Positions 16,901 through 24,899 of a stretch of DNA of 37,504 nt are shown here, in pieces (the stretch's first letter is position 1; each line of letters begins with the position of its first letter). A program made the position numbers and the translations under genes. The stretch comes from Pseudomonas sp. ANT_H12B. Its GTDB lineage: Bacteria > Pseudomonadota > Gammaproteobacteria > Pseudomonadales > Pseudomonadaceae. The notes under the pieces were generated by a model. The model was not told the origin of the DNA. It made no database searches and saw only the letters and a list, made by a program, of their open reading frames with translations. The DNA lies in the NCBI RefSeq assembly GCF_008369325.1, contig NZ_VOBI01000031.1:1-37504 (forward strand), written 5' to 3'.

Positions 16901-17088
16901 TGTTCTCCAGCGGTGCCGGTGCCGAAATGCGTCACGCCATGGGTGTGGCGGTGTTCTCCGGGATGCTCGGGGTGACCTTCTTCGGTCTGTTGCTGACGCC
17001 AGTGTTCTACGTACTGATTCGTAACTTTGTGGAGCGCGGTGAAAAGCGCAAAGCGGCCAAGGCCCTGAAACTGGAGGCGCAACAATGA
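13906..17088 (+). CDS. mexF: MexF, inner-membrane RND multidrug transporter
   Basis: A 1060-residue proton-driven RND pump, 12 membrane spans with two large periplasmic loops. It opens MNFSQFFISRPIFAAVLSLL, typical of HAE1-type RND proteins. The TM4 proton-relay aspartates are in GIVVDDAIVVVENVE (about 408); the TM10 lysine is in GLACKNAILIVEFAKD; the late segment RPILMTSFAFIMGVVPL is the fourth RND motif. Known MexF substrates are chloramphenicol, fluoroquinolones, trimethoprim and quinolone-signal precursors; that is family knowledge, not shown here. The stop overlaps the oprN start (ATGA), implying translational coupling. Intact, and equal in length to P. aeruginosa MexF (1062). Confidence 0.94.
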   Translation: MNFSQFFISRPIFAAVLSLLILIAGAISLFQLPISEYPEVVPPTVVVRANFPGANPKVIGETVAAPLEQAITGVENMLYMSSQSTADGKITLTITFALGTDLDNAQVQVQNRVTRTEPKLPEEVTRIGITVDKASPDLTMVVHLTSPDKRYDMLYLSNYALLNIKDELARLGGVGDVQLFGMGDYSLRVWLDPNKTASRNLTATDVVTAIREQNRQVAAGALGAPPAPNATAFQLSVNTQGRLVSEEEFENIIIRSGDNGEITRLKDIARVELGSSQYALRSLLNNQPAVAIPIFQRPGSNAIQISNDVREKMAELKKNFPEGMDFSIVYDPTIFVRGSIEAVVHTLFEALILVVLVVILFLQTWRASIIPLVAVPVSLIGTFAVMHLFGFSLNALSLFGLVLAIGIVVDDAIVVVENVERNIGLGLTPVEATKRAMREVTGPIIATALVLCAVFIPAAFISGLTGQFYKQFALTIAISTVISAFNSLTLSPALAAVLLKSHDAPKDRFSKVLDKIFGGWLFRPFNRFFDKASHGYVGTVGRVIRSSGIALLVYAGLMVLTFFGFANTPTGFVPGQDKQYLVAFAQLPDASSLDRTEDVIKRMSDLALKQPGVESAVAFPGLSINGFTNSPNAGIVFVTLKPFDERKDPSMSAGAIAGALNGQYAGIQEAYMAIFPPPPVQGLGTIGGFRLQIEDRGNLGYDELYKETMNIINKSHNVPELAGLFTSYTVNVPQVDAAIDREKAKTHGVAVSDIFDTLQIYLGSLYANDFNRFGRTYQVNVQAEQQFRLEPDQIGQLKVRNNKGEMIPLATFIKVSDTSGPDRVMHYNGFITAEINGAAAPGYSSGQAEKAIEKLLKEELPNGMTYEWTDLTYQQILSGNTALFVFPLCVLLAFLVLAAQYESWSLPLAVILIVPMTLLSAITGVIASGGDNNIFTQIGLIVLVGLACKNAILIVEFAKDKQEDEGMNPLAAVLEACRLRLRPILMTSFAFIMGVVPLVFSSGAGAEMRHAMGVAVFSGMLGVTFFGLLLTPVFYVLIRNFVERGEKRKAAKALKLEAQQ

Positions 17089-18506
17089 GCCTGAAAGCCT
17101 TCCTGCCGAGCCTTCTGGTACTGGCCCTGAGTGCCTGTGCCGTCGGCCCGGACTACAAGACCCCAGCCACTGAGCCGGCGAACATCACCACCGCCACCGA
17201 TGGCGCTGCCGGTCAGAAAAACTTCGACCGCGCACGCTTCGAAGGCATCTGGTGGCAGCAGTTCGAAGACCCGACTCTCAATCAGTTGGTGACGCAATCG
17301 CTGCAAGGCAACCGTGATTTGCGCGTCGCCTTCGCTCGCTGGAAAGCAGCACGGGCGATTCGCGACGACGTCAGCAATGACGCCATGCCGACCATCACCA
17401 GCCGCGCCAGCAGTGATCTGGGAAAAGGTCAGATTCCGGGCCAGACCACCAAACGGGTTAATAGCGAACGCTATGACCTGGGTCTGGACATGGCCTGGGA
17501 ACTGGACCTGTTCGGCCGCATCCAGCGAAATCTGGAATCCAGCGACGCCGAACAGCAAGCGGCCGAAGCCGATCTGTACCAACTGCAAGTCACCATGATT
17601 GCCGAACTGGTTGACGCCTACGGTCAACTGCGCGGCGCGCAACTGCGGGAAAAGATTGCCCTGGCCAACCTGAACAACCAGCAAGAATCGCGCAAGATCA
17701 CCGAAAGCCTGCGTGATGCCGGCGTCGGCGATCAGCTCGATGTGGTCCGCGCCGATGCGCGTCTGGCGTCCGTTGAAGCCAGCGTGCCGCAATTGCAGGC
17801 TGAGCAGGTGCGGCAGAAAAACCGTATCGCGACCCTGCTCGGTGAGCGTCCGGACAAGCTGACCGTCAATCTCAGCCCGAAAGATTTGCCAGCGATCGCC
17901 AAAGCTTTGCCAATCGGCGATCCGGGTGAACTGTTGCAACGTCGCCCGGATATTCTCAGCGCCGAGCGCAAACTGGCCTCCGCCACTGCCCGTATCGGCG
18001 TGGCCAAAGCTGATTTGTTCCCTCGGGTCAGCCTCAGCGGCTTCCTCGGTTTCACCGCCGGGCGCGGTTCGCAGATCGGTTCTGCGGCAGCCAACGCCTG
18101 GGCACTGGGCCCAAGCATCACCTGGGCCGCGTTTGACCTGGGCAGTGTGCGCGCCCGTTTGCGTGGCGCCGATGCGGATGCCGAAGGCGCCCTGGCGACT
18201 TACGAGCAGCAAGTACTGCTGGCGTTGGAAGAATCAGAAAACGCCTTCAGTGACTACGGCAAGCGTCAGCAACGCTTGATCTCATTGATCCGCCAGAGCG
18301 AATCAAGTCGCGCTGCTGCCGACCTGGCTGAAATTCGCTACCGCGAAGGCACCGCTGACTTCCTCGTCCTGCTCGACGCCCAGCGTGAACGTCTGGCGGC
18401 TGAAGACACTCAGGCTCAGGCCGAAGTCGATTTGTACCGCGGCATTGTCGCAATTTACAAAGCACTTGGCGGTGGCTGGCAACCAGAGACGGTCGCCAGC
18501 AAGTAA
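17085..18506 (+). CDS. oprN: OprN, outer-membrane channel of MexEF-OprN
   Basis: A 473-residue TolC/OprM-like (NodT family) lipoprotein channel. The signal MSLKAFLPSLLVLALSAC puts the acylated Cys at residue 18. Two outer-membrane-efflux-protein repeats follow: the first includes IWWQQFEDPTLNQLVTQSL and YDLGLDMAWELDLFGRIQRN, the second LLQRRPDILSAERKLASATA and ATYEQQVLLALEESENAFSD. It completes the tripartite pump. The start overlaps the mexF stop by four bases. Strong terminator downstream. Confidence 0.92.
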   Translation: MSLKAFLPSLLVLALSACAVGPDYKTPATEPANITTATDGAAGQKNFDRARFEGIWWQQFEDPTLNQLVTQSLQGNRDLRVAFARWKAARAIRDDVSNDAMPTITSRASSDLGKGQIPGQTTKRVNSERYDLGLDMAWELDLFGRIQRNLESSDAEQQAAEADLYQLQVTMIAELVDAYGQLRGAQLREKIALANLNNQQESRKITESLRDAGVGDQLDVVRADARLASVEASVPQLQAEQVRQKNRIATLLGERPDKLTVNLSPKDLPAIAKALPIGDPGELLQRRPDILSAERKLASATARIGVAKADLFPRVSLSGFLGFTAGRGSQIGSAAANAWALGPSITWAAFDLGSVRARLRGADADAEGALATYEQQVLLALEESENAFSDYGKRQQRLISLIRQSESSRAAADLAEIRYREGTADFLVLLDAQRERLAAEDTQAQAEVDLYRGIVAIYKALGGGWQPETVASK

Positions 18507-18552
18507 TGTTTTAACGAGTTCCTTTGGTTGGCCGCAACCAACCAAATTTTTA

Positions 18553-18587
18553 GCCCTGCGCCTCATTCGGTCGCGGGGTTTTTTTTG
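18553..18587 (+). terminator. Rho-independent terminator after oprN
   Basis: CCCTGCG / CGCGGGG stem followed by TTTTTTTT, 47 bases after the stop. A second hairpin, GGTTG-GCCG-CAACC, precedes it at about 18525-18538. Confidence 0.8.
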
Positions 18588-18620
18588 CCTGTTCGACATG
18601 GCTGAGCCCACCACAATCCC

Positions 18621-18711
18621 TGTGGGAGCGGGCTTGCCCGCGATGACGATTGCATATTCGGCATTGATGGCGGCTGATCCACCGCTATCGCGGGCAAGCC
18701 CGCTCCCACAG
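18621..18711. repeat. REPIN between oprN and the HlyD/FUSC operon
   Basis: TGTGGGAGCGGGCTTGCCCG CGATG at 18621-18645 and the inverted copy ATCGCGGGCAAGCCCGCTCC CACAG at 18687-18711, in the space between two convergent efflux operons. The second copy ends two bases before the stop of the HlyD gene. Confidence 0.9.
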
Positions 18712-18713
18712 GG

Positions 18714-19679
18714 TTAGCGGTGATCTTCAGTCCTGCGCGTTGCCTGAACGGTCACCGTGGCAGTGGTCCCGGCACGCAGCCGGTTTTTAGCAGCGTAATC
18801 GGCGTCGATCTCTATCCGCACGGGCACCCGTTGCGCGAGTTTGACCCAGGTGTAGCTGGGGTTGATGTTGGCCAGCAGGCGCCCCCCGGGTATGTTCTCG
18901 CGATCGGCAATCGCGAAGGCAATGCTTTGCACCGTGCCGCCGAAGGTTTCGCCGCTCATCAATTCGATCCTGACACGGTCGCCCTCCTCTATTCGTGGCA
19001 GTTTGGTTTCTTCGAAATAGCCGCTGACATAAAACGAGTCGCTGTCCACCAGCGCCAACAGCGCGCCACCGGCGGTGGCATAGTCGCCCTGACGGGTCAG
19101 CAGGTTGGTGACGTAACCGCTGACGGGCGATACAACGCGGGTGCGCTGCAAGTCGAGCTCAGCCTGGGTCAATGCCGCGATGGCCAGTTGGACATTGGCC
19201 TGAGCCAAACCGAGGTTGGCCTGGTTGCGCAGCAACTCGGCCTGCGCCACTGCCACGTCCGTACTGGATTTTTCCCACTCCTCGCCAGAAATCGCGGCGC
19301 GTTCCTTGAGAGTCCGACGTCGGCGCTCTTCGCTCTGACGCTGCCTGAGCAGTGCTCCGCTGGCGACAATCGTCGCTTCGGACTGCCCGAGGGAGGCCTT
19401 CGCCACTTCCACCGAACGCCTGGCATGTTCCACCGCCAGGGTGTAGCGCGCCGGGTCGATCTCCAACAGCAATTGCCCTTTGTCGACATGCTGGTTGTCC
19501 TGCACGCCCAGGCTGACGATGCGCCCCGCGACATCGGCGGACAAGGTCACCACATCGGCACGCACACGGGCGTCCCGGGTCCAGGGTGCGCGGGTGTAAT
19601 GTTCCCAGGCAAACCAGCCCAGCACAAAAGCCAGCAATACCACCGCCGCGGTCACCGCTCGGGAAAGGATTTTCTTCAA
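18714..19679 (-). CDS. HlyD-family periplasmic adaptor (AaeA/EmrA-like)
   Basis: A 321-residue adaptor with one N-terminal membrane anchor (AVVLLAFVLGWFAWEHY) and no lipobox. The first lipoyl half is TLSADVAGRIVSLGVQDNQH, then DKGQLLLEIDPARY. A coiled-coil hairpin spans about 75-160 and the second lipoyl half is RVVSPVSGYVTNLLTRQGDY. Size and arrangement match AaeA, the partner of FUSC-type aromatic-acid exporters. It is the third gene of the FUSC-DUF1656-HlyD operon, four bases after DUF1656. Substrate unknown; aromatic carboxylic acids or fusaric-acid-like compounds are family guesses. Confidence 0.88.
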   Translation of the reverse strand: MKKILSRAVTAAVVLLAFVLGWFAWEHYTRAPWTRDARVRADVVTLSADVAGRIVSLGVQDNQHVDKGQLLLEIDPARYTLAVEHARRSVEVAKASLGQSEATIVASGALLRQRQSEERRRRTLKERAAISGEEWEKSSTDVAVAQAELLRNQANLGLAQANVQLAIAALTQAELDLQRTRVVSPVSGYVTNLLTRQGDYATAGGALLALVDSDSFYVSGYFEETKLPRIEEGDRVRIELMSGETFGGTVQSIAFAIADRENIPGGRLLANINPSYTWVKLAQRVPVRIEIDADYAAKNRLRAGTTATVTVQATRRTEDHR

Positions 19680-19683
19680 CGCA

Positions 19684-19884
19684 TCAAGCTCCCATCACCA
19701 GAATCAGCGTTGCGCAAACGCAGGCGTACAACGCGCCTTCGAACAGAGCTTCATGCCAGACAAACTGCAGCACGCCCAAGCGGCGCAAGATCCAGTCCAG
19801 CAACAGGTAAACCGGAAAGGCCAGCAGCAGCGCTTGGGCGATTGGCGGCAAGTAGACGCCACCCACTTCCAGATCAATGGGCAA
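19684..19884 (-). CDS. DUF1656 (AaeX-like) small membrane protein
   Basis: A 66-residue protein: short MPIDLEVGGVYLPP leader and two hydrophobic helices, IAQALLLAFPVYLLLDWIL and LFEGALYACVCATLILVM. The DLxxxGVYxPP opening is characteristic of DUF1656, which is nearly always encoded between a FUSC permease and an HlyD adaptor, as here. Its precise role is not established. The start overlaps the FUSC stop by 11 bases. Confidence 0.85.
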   Translation of the reverse strand: MPIDLEVGGVYLPPIAQALLLAFPVYLLLDWILRRLGVLQFVWHEALFEGALYACVCATLILVMGA

Positions 19885-22021
19885 GGGCCGTTACTCCTTC
19901 CATATCGGCGGGTTGAAAGTGTTTGCGATGTCGCTCCAGAAACGACACCACGATCAGCAGCGCCACGCGCATTCTGAAGACTGACCACAGGTGTTCATGG
20001 ACGTCCAGATGCAGGTCGTCCATTTCATCGCCCAGGACACGCAAGCGTCCGAGCAGTTGTTCAATATCAATGCCGGGCCGCCCGGCGATCAATCGTCCGG
20101 TCTCACGGACTGCAGCCAGCAAGCGGTTTTGTTGGTCAGTACTCAACAGCGTGTTGTTTTGCCCCTGTTGCCGGAGCTGATTCAACGCCACACCCAATGC
20201 CACGCTCCCCAGGCTGACTTCGAACAGCTCGCTGGAGGACTTGTCGTTAGTGGCCGGCAATAGTCCCAACATCATGGTCAGGCGATCGACCATGCGACTT
20301 TCAAAGGCAAATTGCTGCTCATCGGTGCCCGAAGTTTTAAGCAAAGCGTAGACCTGCTCGCAGTTCTCATTGAACAGTCGGCGCATCCGCAAGACGGGCC
20401 TGAACGGAAAGATCAAGGCGTAGACGCTCAGCGCCAGCGCGGCTGCGCTGATATACGCCCCGGCAAACTCGAACCACTGAATGGCCGTGTTCTGGCCGAT
20501 GCCTACGTTTTGCGGGCCCAGCAACAGCATCGTCGTCAGCCCAAGGCCAATGCCGGTGCCCGTGGTCGGCGGACTGGACAGGCCTACTGCGACGGCATAC
20601 AGCAAGGGGGCTATCAACAAGGCGAGCAACTCGAAGTCACTGATCATCGGCACCAGCAAGAACAGATAGAGCGCCGACACCACCAAGGCCAGGCACAGCC
20701 CTCTGGCAAAGCTTTGGCTGGCTAGCAACGGTCGCGGAAAAGTCGCCAGTAGCGAACATAGAATTCCCACCACAATCATCCCGCCACGAGCGCCGTCCCA
20801 ACCGGTCTCGATCCAGATCAGACCGGCCACCAGCAATGCAGCAAATGCCCGGATCGCGTTCATCGAGGCCAGGGTGAGGTCCAGGTGCAAGGGGTTGTCC
20901 TGGCCGCGGAACATGCTGCTGGCTGCACGTCCTTCCTGGATTGCATCGCTCAGTTCCAGTATCTGCGCCAGTTGCTCCAGCATCCGCGCCTGCTCCCAGC
21001 GCAGTGCCCAGGCCAGTGAACGCAGTGTGGCAGGCATCGTTTCGGTCAGCTGTTCGGCCTTGTAGGCCTGATCATCGAAACGCTGTTGCAGCGCGCCGAA
21101 ATGTTGGCGAGCCTCGGCTGACAGCGAGCGTCCCTTTTGGGTCAGTTCATCGAGAAAGGCCAGCTCTTCGGCGCGCAAACGCTGGATCTCTTGCGGTAAC
21201 GTGCCTTTCCAGCGCTCGACCAGCAGTTCCCGCTGGTGGCGCAGCGCTGTGAGCCGCGAAGTCAGCAGTACCAGTTGATTGCCGAGCAATTGCACCAGCC
21301 CATTAGCGCTGCGCAAACGGGGTGCGTCGTAATACAAATGCCGGCGGACACCCTCCAGGGCACTGATTGCGCCTAACAACTGCATTTGCCGGCGATGGAA
21401 ATCGGCCTCGCTTTCTTCGGTTCGGATGACAGCCGCCGCATGGGTCGCGAGCAACTTGATCACTTGATCGATCTTGGCGAAGTAATCCCGGGCCACAGCC
21501 TCCGGTCGAGCCGTGAGAAGGCTGACCACGCAGACGCAAGCAACCGCCAGAAGCGTCTCGGTCACGCGGGTGACGGCCAGCAGAAACGTGCCGTCCTGAT
21601 CCGGCACCGCCAGCAGCGCCACAACCACCGCCGTGTAACCACTCAGCACAAACGCCTGGGAACTGGTGTAGCGCAGCAAGGTGCCTCCGGCGGTGCACAG
21701 CGCCAACCATAGAGCCAGGGTGACGATGAAAGGCAACGGCGCCTGGGGAAATATCGCCATGATAAACACCGCCACCACTGCGCCCAGGGTGGTGCCGATG
21801 ACCTGGCCGAAACTCCGGGCCAACACCATGCCGCCCAATGGCTGGCTGATAATGACCACGGCCATGATCGACCACTTGGGCTGGTCGAGGTCGAACACAA
21901 AGGCCAGATACAGCGTCAATAGCCCGGCTGTAATGGTTCTCAAGGCAAACAACAGCACCCCTGGCCCGGGGTTGAATATCGCCTTGAAATACTGAAAAAA
22001 CGGTTGCATGGGCACGCTCAT
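19874..22021 (-). CDS. FUSC-family (fusaric acid resistance / AaeB-like) inner-membrane efflux protein
   Basis: A 715-residue permease with two similar blocks of membrane spans separated by a long cytoplasmic helical region. Block one includes FALRTITAGLLTLYLAFVFD and KWSIMAVVIISQPLGGMVLA; block two includes AFAALLVAGLIWIETGWDGA RGGMIVVG. That is the FUSC/AaeB layout (E. coli AaeB is 655 residues). ATG at 22021 follows GGAG with eight-base spacing and starts MSVPMQPFFQYFKAIFNPGP. The frame is open further upstream to 22198, but that extension looks non-coding. First gene of a three-gene operon; divergent from the TPR protein gene 200 bases away. Confidence 0.88.
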   Translation of the reverse strand: MSVPMQPFFQYFKAIFNPGPGVLLFALRTITAGLLTLYLAFVFDLDQPKWSIMAVVIISQPLGGMVLARSFGQVIGTTLGAVVAVFIMAIFPQAPLPFIVTLALWLALCTAGGTLLRYTSSQAFVLSGYTAVVVALLAVPDQDGTFLLAVTRVTETLLAVACVCVVSLLTARPEAVARDYFAKIDQVIKLLATHAAAVIRTEESEADFHRRQMQLLGAISALEGVRRHLYYDAPRLRSANGLVQLLGNQLVLLTSRLTALRHQRELLVERWKGTLPQEIQRLRAEELAFLDELTQKGRSLSAEARQHFGALQQRFDDQAYKAEQLTETMPATLRSLAWALRWEQARMLEQLAQILELSDAIQEGRAASSMFRGQDNPLHLDLTLASMNAIRAFAALLVAGLIWIETGWDGARGGMIVVGILCSLLATFPRPLLASQSFARGLCLALVVSALYLFLLVPMISDFELLALLIAPLLYAVAVGLSSPPTTGTGIGLGLTTMLLLGPQNVGIGQNTAIQWFEFAGAYISAAALALSVYALIFPFRPVLRMRRLFNENCEQVYALLKTSGTDEQQFAFESRMVDRLTMMLGLLPATNDKSSSELFEVSLGSVALGVALNQLRQQGQNNTLLSTDQQNRLLAAVRETGRLIAGRPGIDIEQLLGRLRVLGDEMDDLHLDVHEHLWSVFRMRVALLIVVSFLERHRKHFQPADMEGVTALAH

Positions 22022-22224
22022 CGAGACATCTCCAGCAAGCGTAGTCACTGCTTCGGTACCTCGACAGGTTTCAATGTCGACGCGACCTGTAGGCAAATTC
22101 ACTGTCAGACCCGATGACCTTGAATCGGCTGACTCACGATAGAACCAAGTCAGGGTTTGACTCACAGCCCTGCCTGACCGAAGCTTGCGGCTTTGCAAAA
22201 GCTTGCCAGCTCCCGGACTCCTGC

Positions 22225-23280
22225 ATGCCCCAGTCCCGCCGTTACCTGCTCATCAGCCTCTGCGTCCTGTTTGCCATCGGCCTTGCCTGGGTTTTCCTGC
22301 GCAGCACAACGCCCGTGGTGCCAGCGGCGATCAAGCGCGGCTACAGCGAAGCATTGACCCAGGCTCGCGCAGGCCAACCGGGCGCGGCGCGGGTGCTTTA
22401 CCAGCAATTGGCCCGCCCGGACATTTCACCCAAACGGCGCGTCTGGCTGCATGCCGAACTGCCCAATTACCCAAGCTCCGTGGCCCTGAAACTCGCAGAT
22501 GCGGACTTGCAACATGAGTCGCCAGACGTGCGCATCGCGGCAATCAAAAGCATCAGCGGGCTGGTGCCCAGTGGTCAACGCAGCCTGTTGCTCGGTCCAT
22601 TGCTCGACGACAGCGACCAGAAGGTCCGATTTGCCACAGTCAACGCATTACTGGGGCTTTCGCCGGATGACCTTGGCTTATACTTCGGGCCGTTGCAGCA
22701 AGCCATGGACGCCTGGGAACAGGTGCTCAAAAGCGCGCCTGAAAGCGCCGACAATTACTACCAACAGGCTCGGTTGCATCTGCACAATGCCAAATTGAAA
22801 GAAGCACAAGCGGCACTTGAACAAACATTGCGCCTGGACCCCGGCAACCTGCCGGCGCTGGTGATGCAGATTGAAGTGCTGGATAAACAAGGCCAAAGCG
22901 ATGCCGTCCGGCAACTGTTGGCCAAGCAGTTAAAGGCTCAGCCGGACTCGGCGTACCTGCAACATGCCTTGGGTCTCTGGTTGTTGCAGCACGGCCAAAG
23001 TGAGTTCGCCCTGCTCGGGCTTTCCAAAGCCGTGGAGCTTGAGCCGGACAACAAGGATTACCGCTATGACCTGGCTACCACATTGCATGGCGAGCAGGAG
23101 CTAGAGGCAGCGCAGAAGCAATTGCAGGAAATCGTCCAGCGTCACCCGGCCGATCGCAAGGCTCGGGTGCTGTTGATCAATTACTGGAAGGAAAGCGGAC
23201 AGCTGCAAAATGTGCAAATTCTGTTGGCGCAACTTGAACAGCTCAATCCCGATGATCCGGCATTGCAGCAAGGGCTTTAA
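22225..23280 (+). CDS. Membrane-anchored HEAT/TPR-repeat protein
   Basis: A 351-residue protein with a short basic N-terminus (MPQSRRY) and one signal-anchor helix LLISLCVLFAIGLAWVFL, so the bulk is probably periplasmic. Residues about 85-145 resemble HEAT-like repeats (SPDVRIAAIKSISGLV, then SDQKVRFATVNALLGL). From about 165 there are five or more TPRs, e.g. ADNYYQQARLHLHNAKLKEA and PDSAYLQHALGLWLLQHGQS. No enzyme motif is seen. The second half looks like the TPR scaffolds of cytochrome c maturation or pilus proteins, but no such genes are near. ATG at 22225 was chosen because it begins the anchor; the open frame starts at 22114. Ribosome binding site weak. Confidence 0.7.
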   Translation: MPQSRRYLLISLCVLFAIGLAWVFLRSTTPVVPAAIKRGYSEALTQARAGQPGAARVLYQQLARPDISPKRRVWLHAELPNYPSSVALKLADADLQHESPDVRIAAIKSISGLVPSGQRSLLLGPLLDDSDQKVRFATVNALLGLSPDDLGLYFGPLQQAMDAWEQVLKSAPESADNYYQQARLHLHNAKLKEAQAALEQTLRLDPGNLPALVMQIEVLDKQGQSDAVRQLLAKQLKAQPDSAYLQHALGLWLLQHGQSEFALLGLSKAVELEPDNKDYRYDLATTLHGEQELEAAQKQLQEIVQRHPADRKARVLLINYWKESGQLQNVQILLAQLEQLNPDDPALQQGL

Positions 23281-23381
23281 TAGCCGCAAGAAATTTCGTT
23301 GAACCGTCGTCTCGGCCAAGGGTCAAGTGATCAGGCAGTCCATTCAGGCACTTCAGGCCTGCTGCCTCGTTTCCCCTAGTC

Positions 23382-24899
23382 ATGAGAGGGCATTTTTTGT
23401 CTACGTCTAACGAGTTGTTCAGTGCAAAAGCCGCCACCGGCATCGAGGGTCTGGATGACATCCTGGCGGGTGGTCTGTCTCGCGGCCATGTGTTTTTGCT
23501 GGAGGGTGAACCCGGAACCGGCAAAACCACCGTCGCATTGCATTTTCTGCTGGCCGGAGCCCGAGCCGGCGAGCGCTCGTTGTACATCACACTGTCGGAA
23601 ACCGAGCGAGAGCTGCGCCAGGGCGCCTTGTCCCATGGCTGGGAGCTGGATGAAAACATCCACATCTTCGAGCTGACGCCACCGGAAAGCCTGCTCAATG
23701 CCGAGCATCAGCAGAGTCTTCTGTATTCCTCGGACCTGGAACTGGGTGAAGCCACCAAGCAGATTTTCGAAGTGGTCGAACGGGTCAAACCGACCCGAGT
23801 GGTGCTCGACAGTCTTTCCGAGATCCGCCTGCTGGCCCAAAGCTCCCTGCGTTATCGTCGCCAGATCCTCGCGATCAAACACTACTTCGTGCGGTATGAC
23901 GCCACGGTGGTGTTGCTGGATGACCTGACCACCGAATCCCTCGATAAAACCGTGCACAGCGTGGCCCATGGGGTGATTCGCCTGGAAGAATTGACCCCCA
24001 ACTATGGCGCTGAGCGTCGACGGATCCGCGTGGTGAAATACCGCGGTCAGAAGTACCGTGGCGGCTTTCACGACTTCACCATCATGGGCGACGGCGTGCA
24101 TGTATTCCCGCGTTTGGTGGCCGCCGAACATCGCGGCCGCTATATCCGCCAGCAATTGACCAGCGGCATCAAGGAAATGGACGCCCTGCTCGGCGGTGGC
24201 ATCGAGACCGGTTCCAGCACCTTGATTCTCGGCCCGGCCGGTACCGGCAAATCGCTGATCTCGATGATCTTCGCCGCTGCCGCTGTGGCCCGGGGTGAAA
24301 AAGCCGCGCTGTTCATTTTCGATGAAGAGCTGGGCTTGTTGTTCGAACGCATGAAGAACATGGGCATCGACCTGCAAGCGCTGCAAGACACCGGCAACTT
24401 GCTGATCGAGCAAGTGGATGCCGCCGAATTGTCCCCAGGGGAGTTTTCCCACCGGGTTCGCTGCTGCGTCGATGCCGGCGACATCAAGACCGTGGTGATC
24501 GACAGTATCAACGGCTATCAGGCCGCGATGCCTGAGGAAAACGCCCTGGTACTGCACATGCACGAATTGCTGTTGTACCTCAATCGCCAGGGCGCGGCGA
24601 CGTTCATGACCGTTGCCCAGCATGGCTTGGTCGGAGACATGCAAGCGCCCGTAGACATCACCTATCTGGCCGATACGGTCATCCTGCTGCGCTACTTCGA
24701 GGCGCTTGGCAAAGTTCGCCGGGCCATCTCGATCATCAAAAAGCGCACGGGCAGCCATGAATCGACCATTCGTGAATACCGCATCAGCGGCCAAGGCATG
24801 ACCATCGGTGAACCGCTGGATGCGTTCCAAGGCGTATTGCGCGGGGTCCCGACTTATCTGGGCGCCAGAAATCCATTACTCGGGGACGAAAGCCCGTGA
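23382..24899 (+). CDS. KaiC-like double-domain RecA-superfamily ATPase
   Basis: 505 residues with two KaiC domains. Domain one has GIEGLDDILAGGLSRG, Walker A GEPGTGKTT (42-50), SETERE and the Walker B VVLDSLSEIRLLAQ. Domain two has GIKEMDALLGGGIETG, Walker A GPAGTGKSL (284-292), FDEELG with the paired glutamates used for catalysis in KaiC CII, and VVIDSINGYQ. KaiC proteins are hexameric ATPases with autokinase activity in cyanobacteria; outside them they act in stress and signalling. The region matching the KaiC Ser-Thr phosphosites reads DITYLADTVILLRYFE (Thr427-Tyr428), so the canonical pair is not kept. No kaiA or kaiB nearby. The 3' end overlaps a kinase gene. ATG at 23382 lacks a clear ribosome site, whereas TTG at 23397 has GAGAGGG six bases upstream and may be the true start. 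Confidence 0.9.
   Translation: MRGHFLSTSNELFSAKAATGIEGLDDILAGGLSRGHVFLLEGEPGTGKTTVALHFLLAGARAGERSLYITLSETERELRQGALSHGWELDENIHIFELTPPESLLNAEHQQSLLYSSDLELGEATKQIFEVVERVKPTRVVLDSLSEIRLLAQSSLRYRRQILAIKHYFVRYDATVVLLDDLTTESLDKTVHSVAHGVIRLEELTPNYGAERRRIRVVKYRGQKYRGGFHDFTIMGDGVHVFPRLVAAEHRGRYIRQQLTSGIKEMDALLGGGIETGSSTLILGPAGTGKSLISMIFAAAAVARGEKAALFIFDEELGLLFERMKNMGIDLQALQDTGNLLIEQVDAAELSPGEFSHRVRCCVDAGDIKTVVIDSINGYQAAMPEENALVLHMHELLLYLNRQGAATFMTVAQHGLVGDMQAPVDITYLADTVILLRYFEALGKVRRAISIIKKRTGSHESTIREYRISGQGMTIGEPLDAFQGVLRGVPTYLGARNPLLGDESP

Noticed and set aside
13930..17085. 1051-codon open frame on the minus strand opposite mexF
   Set aside because: Antisense shadow of a high-GC gene with strong codon bias; His/Gln/Arg-rich translation without any domain, while the plus strand encodes a full MexF.
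23376..24830. 484-codon minus-strand frame opposite the KaiC-like gene
   Set aside because: Antisense shadow; no recognisable domain.
23382..24899. A complete Kai circadian clock
   Set aside because: No kaiA or kaiB-like gene is seen in the window and the KaiC phosphosite pair is not conserved, so a clock is not claimed.
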